Under the pieces are notes generated by a model. It worked only from the letters and a program-made list of their open reading frames with translations, was not told where the DNA came from and searched no databases. The position numbers and the translations under genes are program-made. A stretch of DNA of 64,000 nucleotides from NCBI GenBank assembly GCA_964370635.1, contig CAYJJU010000011.1:27424-91423 (forward strand). The letters are read 5' to 3'. This document shows, piece by piece, positions 1 to 9,135 of this stretch; within the stretch, counting starts at the first letter, position 1, and each line of letters begins with the position of its first letter. This stretch comes from SIG603 sp964370635. Lineage in GTDB: Bacteria > Bacillota > Clostridia > Oscillospirales > Acutalibacteraceae.

Positions 1-1
1 T

Positions 2-880
2 CGTGAGGAAATACTTAGAGTTCATTCAAGAGGCAAGCCACTGGCTCCCGACGTTGTGCTTTCTACAATAGCAAAAAGTACTGCAGGTTTTACAGGTGCT
101 GACCTTGAAAACCTTTTAAACGAAGCGGCACTTTTGGCTGCAAGGAAAGACAGAAAAGCCATTACTATGGCCGAAATAGAGGATGCTACAATTAAAGTTG
201 TGGTCGGTGCTGAAAAGAAAAGCCGTGTCATGACACAAAAAGAGAAAAAACTTACTGCATATCACGAGGCAGGCCATGCGATTACCTCGTATTACTGCCC
301 AACACAAGACCCCGTTCACCAAATTTCTATCATACCTACAGGCATGGCAGGCGGTTACACAATGCATCTTCCAACAGAGGATAAATCGTACCGCAGTCGT
401 GATGCGATGAAAGAAGAGCTCATAGTCCTTTTAGGTGGCCGTGTTGCCGAGGCTTTAGTCTTAGGCGATATCTCGACAGGCGCTTCAAACGACATTGAAA
501 GAGCGACAAATATTGCAAGAAGCATGGTAACAAAATTTGGTATGAGTGAAAAACTAGGACCAATTTTATACGGCCAAGAGTCAAGCAATCCATTCCTTGG
601 AAAAGAAATGGGACATGTAAGCAACTATTCAGAAGAAACAGCAGGCGAGATTGACAGCGAGATAAAGACTGTCATAATGGTTGCATATGAGAAGGCAAAA
701 GACATATTAAACACTCATATGGAGCTTCTACACAACCTTGCAAATGCACTGTTTGAAAAAGAGAAAATTGACGCAACTCAATTTATAGATGTTATGGAAG
801 GCAGATTCTTGCCGGGCTCAATCGAAGCAGACGATGTAGAGATTGAAGACATTACCGATGTAGATTTAGATGAAGAATAA
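2..880 (+). CDS. ftsH: FtsH ATP-dependent zinc metalloprotease, C-terminal part (5' end outside window)
   Basis: The reading frame is open from base 2, so the gene starts upstream and only about 292 C-terminal residues are present. The first residues are the end of the AAA+ lid (GFTGADLENLLNEAAL), followed by the M41 protease domain. Zinc ligands are visible as HEAGH (bases 263-277) and the downstream STGASNDIERA segment carrying the third acidic ligand. FtsH is a membrane-anchored hexamer that degrades misfolded membrane proteins and short-lived regulators; its N-terminal membrane segments and Walker motifs lie off the window. The tail is very acidic, as is usual. A strong intrinsic terminator follows directly. 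Identification rests on extended family motifs. Confidence 0.96.
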   Translation, partial: REEILRVHSRGKPLAPDVVLSTIAKSTAGFTGADLENLLNEAALLAARKDRKAITMAEIEDATIKVVVGAEKKSRVMTQKEKKLTAYHEAGHAITSYYCPTQDPVHQISIIPTGMAGGYTMHLPTEDKSYRSRDAMKEELIVLLGGRVAEALVLGDISTGASNDIERATNIARSMVTKFGMSEKLGPILYGQESSNPFLGKEMGHVSNYSEETAGEIDSEIKTVIMVAYEKAKDILNTHMELLHNLANALFEKEKIDATQFIDVMEGRFLPGSIEADDVEIEDITDVDLDEE

Positions 881-881
881 G

Positions 882-907
882 AAAAAACCGCCGAAAGGCG
901 GTTTTTT
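882..907 (+). terminator. Intrinsic terminator after ftsH
   Basis: Perfect hairpin AAAAAACCGCC-GAAA-GGCGGTTTTTT: an 11-bp arm pair with a GNRA-like GAAA loop and a T-run, two bases after the ftsH stop codon. Confidence 0.92.
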
Positions 908-980
908 AGTGAAAAGTGAAGAGTGAAGAGTTGTGGTGAAATCCTGCGGATTTTTTGATTATATTTTTTTATAAAACCAC
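908..980 (+). repeat. Intergenic repeat family R1, copy a
   Basis: A GA-rich stretch built from AGTGAA/GAGTGAAGAG units is followed by GTGGTGAAATCCTGCGGAT, a T-run with GATTATA, and a closing AAAACCAC. GTGGT (933-937) can pair with ACCAC (976-980), and ATCC-tgc-GGAT (941-951) forms a small hairpin. The same layout recurs at 2539-2605 (inverted), 9151-9230, 15403-15471 and 62252-62320. Function unknown. Confidence 0.75.
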
Positions 981-1003
981 AGATTATGTGGGTTTTCCTA
1001 ACA

Positions 1004-1513
1004 TTACAAATGAATCACATAAATTTCTTCTTCTAAAACTTTTCCACTTGGGGTTACTTCTTCTTTATATGGGTTTATGAGTTCTGCATTAAAATACAGT
1101 GGGATTTTTTTGCTTGCTATGTTTCGTCTATCCACAGGGTACAAAAGTTTTTTGTGCCCTAAATTTTTTGCATGCTCTATAACGCCGCCTATTGCCTCTC
1201 TGCCATAGTGATGGCCATGGCAGGAAAGTTTTGTCCAAATTCCAAGCTCGGGCATTTCTTTATTTCTGGCACCATGAAGCCCTACAAGACCTAAAAACTC
1301 GCCTGTATCGGCTAGGGTAATTGCATAAACTAAGTCAGTGCCAGCCTCTCTTTGCTTAATAAACATATCTACAACTTGCGTGGTTTCGTCTATATCTTTT
1401 GCAGGGTCGGGGAACATATAGGTAGTGACTTTATCGGTAAAGTTTTCAAATATAACATTAATAAAATCTTTTGTAATAGGTTTTAAAACCAGTCTTTTAG
1501 TAAGTAAATTCAT
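1004..1513 (-). CDS. GNAT-family N-acetyltransferase (RimJ/RimL-like)
   Basis: A 169-residue protein with the layout of the RimJ/RimL branch of GNAT acetyltransferases: an N-terminal LxTKRLVLKPIT segment, a central strand (YAITLADTGEFLGLVGLHG) and the acetyl-CoA-binding region around GHHYGREAIGGVIEHA, in which the usual RGxGxA is recognisable but divergent. It probably transfers an acetyl group from acetyl-CoA to an amine; the substrate cannot be read from sequence. The ATG at 1513 is preferred over a TTG four codons upstream because GGAGG sits five bases before it and overlaps the upstream option. It appears to be a single-gene unit. Confidence 0.82.
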   Translation of the reverse strand: MNLLTKRLVLKPITKDFINVIFENFTDKVTTYMFPDPAKDIDETTQVVDMFIKQREAGTDLVYAITLADTGEFLGLVGLHGARNKEMPELGIWTKLSCHGHHYGREAIGGVIEHAKNLGHKKLLYPVDRRNIASKKIPLYFNAELINPYKEEVTPSGKVLEEEIYVIHL

Positions 1514-1564
1514 AAGAGCCTCCAAAATTTATTTGAAAAATAATATCATAAATGTAATATGAAG

Positions 1565-2464
1565 TCAAGGTGAAGGCTTTTTGGAATCCATTATCAAAAT
1601 TATAAAAAACCAGATAAATATCAGTATATAAAAGAATATGGTTATGTAATTTGAAATGCGCCAATAGGCCATAAAATTTTCCATAAGTATATTTTCAATG
1701 TTTACAATGAAAATTCGTTCTAAAATGCGAAGTGCAGTGAAGATGCAAAGCACTAAAAATGCGCATAAATTAACTTTCCTTTTGCGTAGAGTGTTTGAAA
1801 CGCCCTCGTTTATACATATGATAAGTAAAAATGTTAGCCATGGAGTTAAAAGCTGTAAAAGGATGTAATCAAGCGATTGGGAAGGGGTGATAGGGATATT
1901 TGTAGGCGGTCTGATTTCTCGCAAAATTATCATTTGCACAGGCAATAAAACGACAATAAGTACCCTGAGATATTTATAAATATTTTTTCTCGCACTTACC
2001 TCGTTATGCTCATGATCTTTAAAAATCAGCGAGAAAATAAAGTCGTTTTGTGCCTTGTCATTACATAGAAAGGCGAGTATGCACATTCCAAAAAGAATTA
2101 AAAAATTTATTATCCAAAATGTTTTAATATGAAGATAAACCGTATCAAAATTTGCGGATAAAAATCTGCGTAAATCTTCAAAGAAAATCGTCTGAACAAG
2201 TAAAAATGTTGTTGATAAATTTGCGATAAGAAATGAGAATAGATGAAATTTACTCTTTTTAATTGTGTTGTAATAACCGCCGTTTTCATTTATAAGAAAT
2301 GCAAGCAATATCCAAGGGAGAATGTAAAGCATTAAAATAGAGTATGTGCTTTCTATACTGCTAAGTACTATGTTTTTACTGACATAAATATAGCATGGTA
2401 TTAAATATAAAGTAAGCAAACTTATCCAAAAAATGTTTTTATACTGAAATTTCATGCTGTTCAT
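1565..2464 (-). CDS. Polytopic membrane protein of unknown function
   Basis: A 299-residue, strongly hydrophobic protein with about eight predicted membrane spans separated by short basic loops, e.g. around residues 12-30, 40-58, 75-95, 115-135, 165-182, 200-215, 230-250 and 270-292. A well-placed AAGGAGG precedes the ATG. I do not recognise the family, and no catalytic or transporter motif stands out. It lies 51 bases upstream of the acetyltransferase gene in the same direction, so the two may be co-transcribed. Codon use looks like that of the neighbours. Function is left open. Confidence 0.7.
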   Translation of the reverse strand: MNSMKFQYKNIFWISLLTLYLIPCYIYVSKNIVLSSIESTYSILMLYILPWILLAFLINENGGYYNTIKKSKFHLFSFLIANLSTTFLLVQTIFFEDLRRFLSANFDTVYLHIKTFWIINFLILFGMCILAFLCNDKAQNDFIFSLIFKDHEHNEVSARKNIYKYLRVLIVVLLPVQMIILREIRPPTNIPITPSQSLDYILLQLLTPWLTFLLIICINEGVSNTLRKRKVNLCAFLVLCIFTALRILERIFIVNIENILMENFMAYWRISNYITIFFYILIFIWFFIILIMDSKKPSP

Positions 2465-2538
2465 ACGCTACTCCTCCTTTTGGAACTGTGTTGTTTGCCG
2501 AAATTTTTTGGGGGAATTCGGACAAGGTAACTGGCGAT

Positions 2539-2605
2539 TTTGTGAAGTTTATAATCAAAAAATGCGGAGCATTTCACCACCACTCTTCACTTTTCACTCT
2601 TCACT
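2539..2605 (-). repeat. Intergenic repeat family R1, copy b (inverted)
   Basis: Read on the minus strand this has the R1 layout: AGTGAAGAGTGAAAAGTG, then GTGGTGAAATGCTCCGCAT, a T-run with GATTATA, and TTCACAAAATCGCC. Here the small hairpin is ATGC-tcc-GCAT instead of ATCC-tgc-GGAT, so pairing is kept although the bases differ. Confidence 0.7.
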
Positions 2606-2624
2606 AAAAATGCACAGCATTTTT
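2606..2624 (-). terminator. Intrinsic terminator of the solute-binding-protein cluster
   Basis: AAAAATGC-aca-GCATTTTT hairpin. Read on the minus strand it lies directly after, and touches, the stop codon of the last lipoprotein gene and ends in a T-run. The paralogous gene just upstream has the matching hairpin at 4053-4069. Confidence 0.75.
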
Positions 2625-4017
2625 ATTTAATCTCGCTAAAATAAATATCATACCTGTTTTGCATGTCGATGGCTACCTCCTCGGCGGTGGCTATTCCGTC
2701 TGTTTGGTAATAATCAATCCATAAAAGCCCGCCTACTGAATCTATGTAGGGGTTTGATACATCTGATTTTAACGGCATTGTACTTAGTATATCTTCAATT
2801 TTTTTAATATAGGCATCTACTTGGTCAGCGGCTTCTTCAAAGTAAATTCCCTTGGCATATTTTTCGAAATTATTTTTATTTATTGGTATCCATCCATCAA
2901 ATCTGTCGCCGCCAAATTTTCCGTGCTCCATAAAACCTGTCGAAATACTCTCGCTTTCATAGGTGCAGTACTTTATAAATTCCCACGCAAGGGCAGGGTT
3001 TTCACAGTTTTTAGGGATACTCATACTATAGCCTGCTCTTAAAGATAATTCGCCTTTTGATGAAGTGGTAGGAACTGCGGGTGTCACGTCGTTTATATCT
3101 GCCATCACATGGTCAAAGTTTAGAGGGTTTATAGAGGAATATACCCCTTCTGCAAGATAGCTTTTGTCTAAAAAATAGTCATCTGTGGTTTCGGAGTTCA
3201 TAAATACTCCTACCGGGGCTGTACTGCCGTCATACTCCTTAGTAAGCGTCAAATATTCTATATATTCGGGAGTGTTAAAATTTGCGCTTAAAGTGCCATA
3301 ATCTATACAGCTGCCGCTTTCATAGCCGAAGAACACGGCATGACCATCGACAGCGTTTAAACCCATGGATTTAAGTTCGGGGAAATTTCCGCTTTCTTTT
3401 GCGCCGTTATATGCATTTAATAATAGCTTGTAGTCTATGCTTTCAAGTGCAGAATAATCAATATTCGCCTCGTCTAAAACGTCTGTCCTAAGTCGCATCA
3501 TGCTAAAACTCACGGTATTTGGCATGGTGTATAGTCCACCCATGACTTCAAAGGCTTGTAGTATCTCCATGAAAAAGTCTTCTTCTTTAAAACTCTCATC
3601 ATTTTCTATAAACTCATTTAAGTTGTATATCATGTTGCTTGATGCAAAATTTGTAGCGTAATCAGATAGGGAAGAAAGGATTAAATCGGGTGCCTCGCCT
3701 CCTAGTAAATTTACCTTTAAATCCTCTCTGAATTTTTCAAGTTCAATCTGGTCTTGCTCGTATTCTTGCTCAAATACATTAACGTTTGTGTGCTCCGCTA
3801 TGACTTCGACATTTGGGTGAAGCGTCTTAAATCCCTGTACAAGTGAATACCACCCAAAATATTCAATCTCGGCCTCGTCCACGGCAATGGTCAAAGTGCC
3901 AGAAAGTTCCTCGCCTTCAGAATATATTTCTACATCAAATTCTGACTGAATACCTCCTGTGGTACATGCTGTAAGTAGTAGTAAACATGCAAGTAGTAAT
4001 GTAAATATGCGTTTCAT
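2623..4017 (-). CDS. Extracellular solute-binding lipoprotein, family 1 (copy 1)
   Basis: A 464-residue secreted lipoprotein: basic N-terminus, hydrophobic signal and lipobox LLTAC with the lipidated Cys, followed by the mature domain of ABC-importer family 1 (sugar or oligosaccharide type) binding proteins. Supporting segments are ELSGTLTIAVDE, GFKTLHPNVEVIAEH, GEAPDLILSS, ALAWEFIKYCTYES and IPINKNNFEKY. The ATG at 4017 is chosen over a GTG six codons upstream because GGAGG lies eight bases before it. It is the last of three tandem paralogues (transcribed 6922 to 2623). No permease or ATPase gene is adjacent, so its transporter partner must be encoded elsewhere or it acts as a receptor. Ligand unknown. 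Confidence 0.88.
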   Translation of the reverse strand: MKRIFTLLLACLLLLTACTTGGIQSEFDVEIYSEGEELSGTLTIAVDEAEIEYFGWYSLVQGFKTLHPNVEVIAEHTNVNVFEQEYEQDQIELEKFREDLKVNLLGGEAPDLILSSLSDYATNFASSNMIYNLNEFIENDESFKEEDFFMEILQAFEVMGGLYTMPNTVSFSMMRLRTDVLDEANIDYSALESIDYKLLLNAYNGAKESGNFPELKSMGLNAVDGHAVFFGYESGSCIDYGTLSANFNTPEYIEYLTLTKEYDGSTAPVGVFMNSETTDDYFLDKSYLAEGVYSSINPLNFDHVMADINDVTPAVPTTSSKGELSLRAGYSMSIPKNCENPALAWEFIKYCTYESESISTGFMEHGKFGGDRFDGWIPINKNNFEKYAKGIYFEEAADQVDAYIKKIEDILSTMPLKSDVSNPYIDSVGGLLWIDYYQTDGIATAEEVAIDMQNRYDIYFSEIK

Positions 4018-4052
4018 AATAATTTCCTCCGTCACTCTTTATTTTTCACTAA

Positions 4053-4069
4053 AAAACGCACAGCGTTTT
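4053..4069 (-). terminator. Hairpin at the end of solute-binding-protein copy 2
   Basis: AAAACGC-aca-GCGTTTT hairpin overlapping the stop of the middle lipoprotein gene on the minus strand. It parallels the hairpin at 2606-2624, with paired bases changed together. It may attenuate transcription between the paralogues. Confidence 0.6.
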
Positions 4070-5462
4070 ATTTAATTTCGCTAAAATAAATCTCTGTCTT
4101 TTCCTGCATATCTTTTGCGACTTCTTCGGCGGTGGCTATTCCCTCGGTTTGGTAATAGTCATACCACAAAGAATTTGTTAAGGCATCACTAAGATATACA
4201 TTTAACCCATTTGTGAAAAGTGGCAAACTCAGTGGAGTTTCAAATGCCTTTTTATAGTTCTCTCTCGTTTCACTTGGAAATGAAGGGAGGTACTGGTCAA
4301 TCATAACACTGAGATTGTTTTTGTTTATAGGTATGGCTTGCTCAAAGCGGTCACCGTCCATTGTACCTGCTGTAAAAGAGCTATAGCTAATAGAGGGTGA
4401 ATTGCTTTCATAAATGCAGTACTTTATAAATTCCCATGCAAGTGACGAATTTTTTGCGTTTTTTGGTATGCTCATAAGGAAGCGTGCCTTTATGTATAAT
4501 TCACCTTTTGCACTTGTTACGGGAATAATGCCCGTTACTCCATCTTTTTCGACTAATGCTTCATTGATAGACTCATCGGTATTTCCTATATATGACATCA
4601 CGTAATATAAAAAATAACTTTTATCAGCTAAGTATTCATCGAAAGGAGTATAAAAATGAATGGAACCTAAAGGATTAGGGCTTCCGCCATAGGCTCTTGT
4701 GGTTTCTAAGTACTCGATAAATTCAGGGCTGTCAAAACTTGCCGTCATTTCACTGGGGTTAAATGCAGAAGCTAGCTCTTGTATCCAAAGGATAGCCTTA
4801 CCCTCAACTCCACCGGACACCATTGATTTTAGCTCCGGAAAATTACCGCTGTCTACAGCCTTGTTGTAAACATCTAAAAGTAGTTTGTAATCGACTGTTT
4901 CTATTTCGTCAGGCTCATAGCCGGCGTTTTCTAAAATATCTGTCCTCAGTCTAATAAGGTCGTATGTAATTGCATTTGGCATGGTGTATAAACTGTCTTT
5001 TATTTCAAATGCATCTAAAACATTCATGTAAAAATCTTCTTCTTTAAAACTAGGGTCTTTTTCTATGAATGTATTTAAATCCATTATCATTTCACTTGGC
5101 ACGAAATTTGAAGCGTAGTCATCACGTGTAAAGATTAAATCGGGCGGATTTCCTGCTGTGATGCTCACACTTAAATCATTTCTATATTGCTCAAATTTAA
5201 TACCATCTTCTACTATTTGGTTTAAACGCTCTATTTCCGTGTGCTCGACTATAACTTCTACATTTGGATGAAGTTTTTTAAAACCTTCTACTAATGGATA
5301 CCAGCCGTAATACTCTTCTGGGGCAAATTCAGTTGATATAGTAAGTGTGCCCGAAAGTTCCTCACCCTCGGAATATATTTCCACAGTTGTTTCCTGTGGG
5401 GGAATACTTGCACAAGAAGGTAGTAATAAAGCTATAAGTGATATTATTATAATTTTTTTCAT
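4068..5462 (-). CDS. Extracellular solute-binding lipoprotein, family 1 (copy 2)
   Basis: A 464-residue paralogue of the two flanking genes. The signal peptide is short and very hydrophobic (KKIIIISLIALLL) and ends in the lipobox LLPSC. The mature protein shares GEELSGTLTIS, GFKKLHPNVEVIVEH, PSEMIMDLNTFIEKDPSF, SLAWEFIKYCIYES, GDRFEQAIPINKNN and the C-terminal AEEVAKDMQEKTEIYFSEI with its neighbours, and is visibly closer to copy 3 than to copy 1. It should be anchored on the outer face of the membrane and bind an unknown solute. The ribosome-binding site is weak (AAAGAAAG region). The genes are 50 and 62 bases apart, consistent with one transcript starting before copy 3. Confidence 0.88.
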   Translation of the reverse strand: MKKIIIISLIALLLPSCASIPPQETTVEIYSEGEELSGTLTISTEFAPEEYYGWYPLVEGFKKLHPNVEVIVEHTEIERLNQIVEDGIKFEQYRNDLSVSITAGNPPDLIFTRDDYASNFVPSEMIMDLNTFIEKDPSFKEEDFYMNVLDAFEIKDSLYTMPNAITYDLIRLRTDILENAGYEPDEIETVDYKLLLDVYNKAVDSGNFPELKSMVSGGVEGKAILWIQELASAFNPSEMTASFDSPEFIEYLETTRAYGGSPNPLGSIHFYTPFDEYLADKSYFLYYVMSYIGNTDESINEALVEKDGVTGIIPVTSAKGELYIKARFLMSIPKNAKNSSLAWEFIKYCIYESNSPSISYSSFTAGTMDGDRFEQAIPINKNNLSVMIDQYLPSFPSETRENYKKAFETPLSLPLFTNGLNVYLSDALTNSLWYDYYQTEGIATAEEVAKDMQEKTEIYFSEIK

Positions 5463-5485
5463 TTTAGTTAGTCTTTCTTTAATAT

Positions 5486-5515
5486 TTTATTTAATTACGA
5501 ATTTCCGTATTAAAT
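5486..5515. other. Hairpin between solute-binding-protein copies 2 and 3
   Basis: An A+T-rich inverted repeat (ATTTAATTACG / CGTATTAAAT, one bulged base) in the 62-base gap. It may be a processing or attenuation site; it has no long T-run, so it is not called a terminator. Confidence 0.4.
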
Positions 5516-5524
5516 AATTCTAAA

Positions 5525-6922
5525 TCATCCAATCTCGCTAAAATAAATCTCTGTCTTTTCCTGCATATCCCTTGCTGTTTCTTCTGCGGTGTGAACGCCA
5601 CTGGTTCGGTAGTAGTCATACCATGAAGAGTTTTGCAGGGCATTGCCTAAATATACATTTATTCCGTTTGTTATAAGCGGTAAATTCATCAGCGGTTCTT
5701 CAAATGCGTTTTTATACCTCTCTTTTGTTTCACTGGGGAATGAGGATAGGTACTGCTCAACCATAACACTAAGGTTATTTTTATTTAAAGGTATTGCTTG
5801 CTCAAACCTATCGCCGTCCATTGTGCCTACCGTAAAAGAGCTAAAATCAATAGACTCGGACTCGCTTTCGTAAATGCAGTATTTTATAAACTCCCAAGCA
5901 AGGGCTGGATTATCGGCATTTCTCGGTATGCTCATAAGGTACAGTGGATCTATAAGTAACTCGCCTTCCAAACTCGTTACAGGAATAAGGCCTGTTACGC
6001 CATCTTTTTCTACCAATATTTCCGATGTGTTGAAATTGGCTATTCCAGTAGGTACGCTATATACGAAGTAACTTTTGTCAGTCAAGTAGCCATCATAAGA
6101 CACATTTGAATTAAAATGACCTAAAGGGTTAGGGCTTCCGTTATAGGCTCTTGTGGTCTCTAAATACTCTAAAAATTCAGGACTATCAAAGCTTGCCGTC
6201 ATTTCGCTTAGATTAAATGCAGAAGCTCGCTCTTGCATCCAAAGTGTAGCCTTGCCCTCAATACGGTCCGCTGTCATCGATTTAAGTTCCGGGAAATTAC
6301 CGCTGTCCACAGCCTTGTTATAAACGTCTAAAAGAAGCTTGTAGTCTACTGTTTCTACTTCATCAGGCACGTAGCCGGCGTTTTCCAAAACATCTGTCCT
6401 CATTCTAAAAAGTTCATACTCAATTGCGTTTGGCATGGAATATAAACCACCGCTTATTTCAAATGCATCTAGGACATTCATGTAAAAATCTTCTTCCTTA
6501 AATGTAGGGTCTTTTTCAATAAATACATTCAAATCCATTATCATTTCGCCTGGCACAAAATTTGATGCATAATCGTTGTCTGTGAAAATTAAATCAGGCG
6601 GGCTTCCCGCTATAAGATTTACGCTTAAATCATTCCTGTATTGCTCCAGTTTAATGCCGGTTTCCTCCGTCATAAATAGACGCTCTATTCCTGCGTGCTC
6701 GACGATTACTTCTACATTTGGGTGGAGCGATTTAAATCCCTCTACCAAAGGATACCAGCCGTAAAAATCTTCTTCGGCATATACCGATGATATAGTAAGC
6801 GTGCCCGAAAGCTCTTCACCTTCGGAGAATAGTACTACATCGGCCTCCTGCACACGGCCTCCCGTGCCACAGGCTGTAAGCAGTATTAAAACTGTGAGTA
6901 ATAAAGTAAATATACGTTTCAT
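5525..6922 (-). CDS. Extracellular solute-binding lipoprotein, family 1 (copy 3, promoter-proximal)
   Basis: A 465-residue lipoprotein with signal peptide KRIFTLLLTVLILL and lipobox LLTAC. It has the same family 1 binding-protein fold segments as copies 1 and 2 (ELSGTLTISS, GFKSLHPNVEVIVEH, PALAWEFIKYCIYES, GDRFEQAIPLNKNN, AEETARDMQEKTEIYFSEI). GAGGGA lies upstream of the ATG, and a good promoter is at 6965-6993, so this is the first gene of the three-gene unit. Tandem duplication with divergence suggests different ligands or dosage. No ABC permease, ATPase or sensor gene is adjacent. Confidence 0.88.
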   Translation of the reverse strand: MKRIFTLLLTVLILLTACGTGGRVQEADVVLFSEGEELSGTLTISSVYAEEDFYGWYPLVEGFKSLHPNVEVIVEHAGIERLFMTEETGIKLEQYRNDLSVNLIAGSPPDLIFTDNDYASNFVPGEMIMDLNVFIEKDPTFKEEDFYMNVLDAFEISGGLYSMPNAIEYELFRMRTDVLENAGYVPDEVETVDYKLLLDVYNKAVDSGNFPELKSMTADRIEGKATLWMQERASAFNLSEMTASFDSPEFLEYLETTRAYNGSPNPLGHFNSNVSYDGYLTDKSYFVYSVPTGIANFNTSEILVEKDGVTGLIPVTSLEGELLIDPLYLMSIPRNADNPALAWEFIKYCIYESESESIDFSSFTVGTMDGDRFEQAIPLNKNNLSVMVEQYLSSFPSETKERYKNAFEEPLMNLPLITNGINVYLGNALQNSSWYDYYRTSGVHTAEETARDMQEKTEIYFSEIG

Positions 6923-6964
6923 AGTAAATTCCCTCTCTAATGTGTAAAATAATTATTCAATTTT

Positions 6965-6993
6965 ATTATACTACTAGATTAGAAATATGTAAA
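6965..6993 (-). promoter_or_regulatory. Promoter of the three-gene solute-binding-protein unit
   Basis: On the minus strand TTTACA, a 17-base spacer and TATAAT, 43 bases upstream of the copy 3 start. The unlinked fourth paralogue has the same hexamers with the same spacing at 63869-63897. Confidence 0.75.
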
Positions 6994-7085
6994 TGTTAAA
7001 TTCGCCTAAATAGTTTACAAATCAAGATTTTTTTTGTGCATATTACAGAGCGTGGCATTTTGGGTACTACATCTAGTGAAAAAAC

Positions 7086-7114
7086 TTGCGTTTTTATTAA
7101 AAATTTGATATCAT
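7086..7114 (+). promoter_or_regulatory. Promoter of parE
   Basis: TTGCGT, a 17-base spacer and TATCAT, about 40 bases before the parE start. GGAGGG precedes the ATG at 7156. Confidence 0.55.
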
Positions 7115-7155
7115 AGCACAAGTAAGTATTAGAACATATATTCGGAGGGCGTTAA

Positions 7156-9135
7156 ATGGCTAAAAAGCATGAGTATGGAAATGAGAGTATATCTACCCTA
7201 AAAGGTGCGGACAGGGTACGAAAAAGACCTGCGGTTATCTTTGGTTCAGACGGAATTGAGGGCTGCCAGCACACTGTTTTTGAGATACTTTCAAACTCTA
7301 TCGACGAGGCAAGGCAAGGGCATGGTAAGGAAATTAATATTACAAGATACTCTGATATGTCCATAGAAGTTGAGGACTTTGGTAGGGGTATTCCTGTAGA
7401 TTACAACACAAAAGAGGAAAGATATAACTGGGAGCTTGTCTTTTGTGAGATGTACGCAGGCGGTAAGTATAATAATAACTCGGGTCAAAACTATGAGTAT
7501 TCCTTGGGGCTTAACGGCTTAGGTCTTTGCGCTACACAGTATGCCTCAGAGTATATGGATGTCGATATAAGACGTGACGGCTATAGATATACCCTACATT
7601 TTGAAAAAGGTGAAATAGTAGGGGAGATGAAAAAAGAACCCTACAATAAAAAAGACACAGGCTCCAAAATACGCTGGAAGCCTGATTTAGACGTGTTTAC
7701 AGAAATAGCGATACCCATAGATTACTATAAAGACACATTAAAAAGACAAGCTATTGTAAATGATGGAGTAATTTTTCATTTTAGAGATGAAGTGGGAAAT
7801 AAGTTTGAAACTACAGATTTTTGCTATAAAAACGGTATTTTAGACCATGCAAAGGAACTAGCTGGAGAAGATAGCATAATCCCTGTGCAGTTTTGGAGCA
7901 GTGAGAAAAAAGTAAAAGACCGTGCGGACATGGATTTATATAATGTGAAAATTAATGTTGCAATGTCTTTTTCAAATAAAGTAAACACCACAGAGTATTA
8001 CCATAACTCAAGCTGGCTTGAATACGGCGGTGCGCCCGACAAGGCTGTAAGAAACGCCTTTGTTTATCAAATTGATAATTATTTGAAGCAAAACAATAAA
8101 TATACAAAATCCGAAAACAAGATAAACTACCAAGATGTTGATGACTGCCTTATTGTTATTATTTCTTCATTTTCAACCCAAACTTCTTACGAAAACCAGA
8201 CTAAAAAGGCGATAAACAACAAAGGCATACAGGAAGCAATGGTTGAGATGTTAAGGCATAATTTAGAGGTGTATTTTTTGGAAAATCCCATGGATGCCGA
8301 AAAAATTGCCTCACAAGTTTTAATAAATAAAAGAAGTCGTGAAGATGCCGAAAAAACGAGAATTAATATAAAGACCAAGCTTACAGGCAAAATGGATATC
8401 ACGGGAAGAGTCGCAAAATTTGTCGACTGTCGCTCGAAAAAAGTTGAGGAGCGTGAGATATTCATAGTTGAGGGAGACTCGGCGCTAGGTGCTTGTAAAC
8501 AGGCAAGAAACCCAGATTTTCAAGGAATTATGCCGATAAGAGGTAAAATTTTAAACTGCTTAAAGGCAAATTACGACAAGATATTTAAAAGCGATATCAT
8601 AGTGGACTTAATGAAAGTTTTAGGCTGTGGCGTTCAAGTAAAGTCTAAATCAAATAAAAACCTGTCATCTTTTGACATGGACAGCCTAAGGTGGAGCAAG
8701 GTTATACTTTGTACAGATGCAGATTACGACGGCTTTCAAATTAGAACCCTGCTTCTTACAATGATTTACAGGCTGACTCCCGCCTTAATAGACGAGGGTA
8801 AGGTGTTTATTGCGGAATCTCCACTTTATGAGATAAATTCAAAAAGCAACACCTATTTTGCCTATACGGAAAAAGAAAAAGAAGATTTTATAGAAAAAAT
8901 TGGAAAAGAGAAATACACAATTCAGCGCTCAAAAGGACTTGGTGAAAATGAGCCTGAAATGATGAACCTTACAACCATGAACCCAAAAACGAGAAGGCTT
9001 ATAAAAGTTACGGCAGGCGATGTTATAGAAACCGCAAACACCTTCGACTTGCTTTTGGGCGATAATCTTCAAGGAAGAAAAGATTATATAGCAGAAAATG
9101 GAAGTTTATATTTAGATAACTTGGACGTGTCATAA
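7156..9135 (+). CDS. parE: Type IIA DNA topoisomerase subunit B (ParE/GyrB family)
   Basis: A 659-residue ATPase/TOPRIM subunit of a type II topoisomerase; with the next gene's product it would pass DNA duplexes through one another to decatenate or relax chromosomes. The GHKL ATPase shows E43, N47 and D74 (EILSNSIDEA, EDFGRGIP) and the GLNGLGLC lid. The TOPRIM domain has E439 in EGDSALGA and D521/D523/D525 in TDADYDG. Divergent points: the usual DGxHI(R/A)TLLLT is DGFQIRTLLLT, and QRYKGLGE is QRSKGLGE. Such divergence suggests the topoisomerase IV-like pair rather than the main gyrase, which is probably elsewhere. The symbol is by analogy. Confidence 0.85.
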   Translation: MAKKHEYGNESISTLKGADRVRKRPAVIFGSDGIEGCQHTVFEILSNSIDEARQGHGKEINITRYSDMSIEVEDFGRGIPVDYNTKEERYNWELVFCEMYAGGKYNNNSGQNYEYSLGLNGLGLCATQYASEYMDVDIRRDGYRYTLHFEKGEIVGEMKKEPYNKKDTGSKIRWKPDLDVFTEIAIPIDYYKDTLKRQAIVNDGVIFHFRDEVGNKFETTDFCYKNGILDHAKELAGEDSIIPVQFWSSEKKVKDRADMDLYNVKINVAMSFSNKVNTTEYYHNSSWLEYGGAPDKAVRNAFVYQIDNYLKQNNKYTKSENKINYQDVDDCLIVIISSFSTQTSYENQTKKAINNKGIQEAMVEMLRHNLEVYFLENPMDAEKIASQVLINKRSREDAEKTRINIKTKLTGKMDITGRVAKFVDCRSKKVEEREIFIVEGDSALGACKQARNPDFQGIMPIRGKILNCLKANYDKIFKSDIIVDLMKVLGCGVQVKSKSNKNLSSFDMDSLRWSKVILCTDADYDGFQIRTLLLTMIYRLTPALIDEGKVFIAESPLYEINSKSNTYFAYTEKEKEDFIEKIGKEKYTIQRSKGLGENEPEMMNLTTMNPKTRRLIKVTAGDVIETANTFDLLLGDNLQGRKDYIAENGSLYLDNLDVS

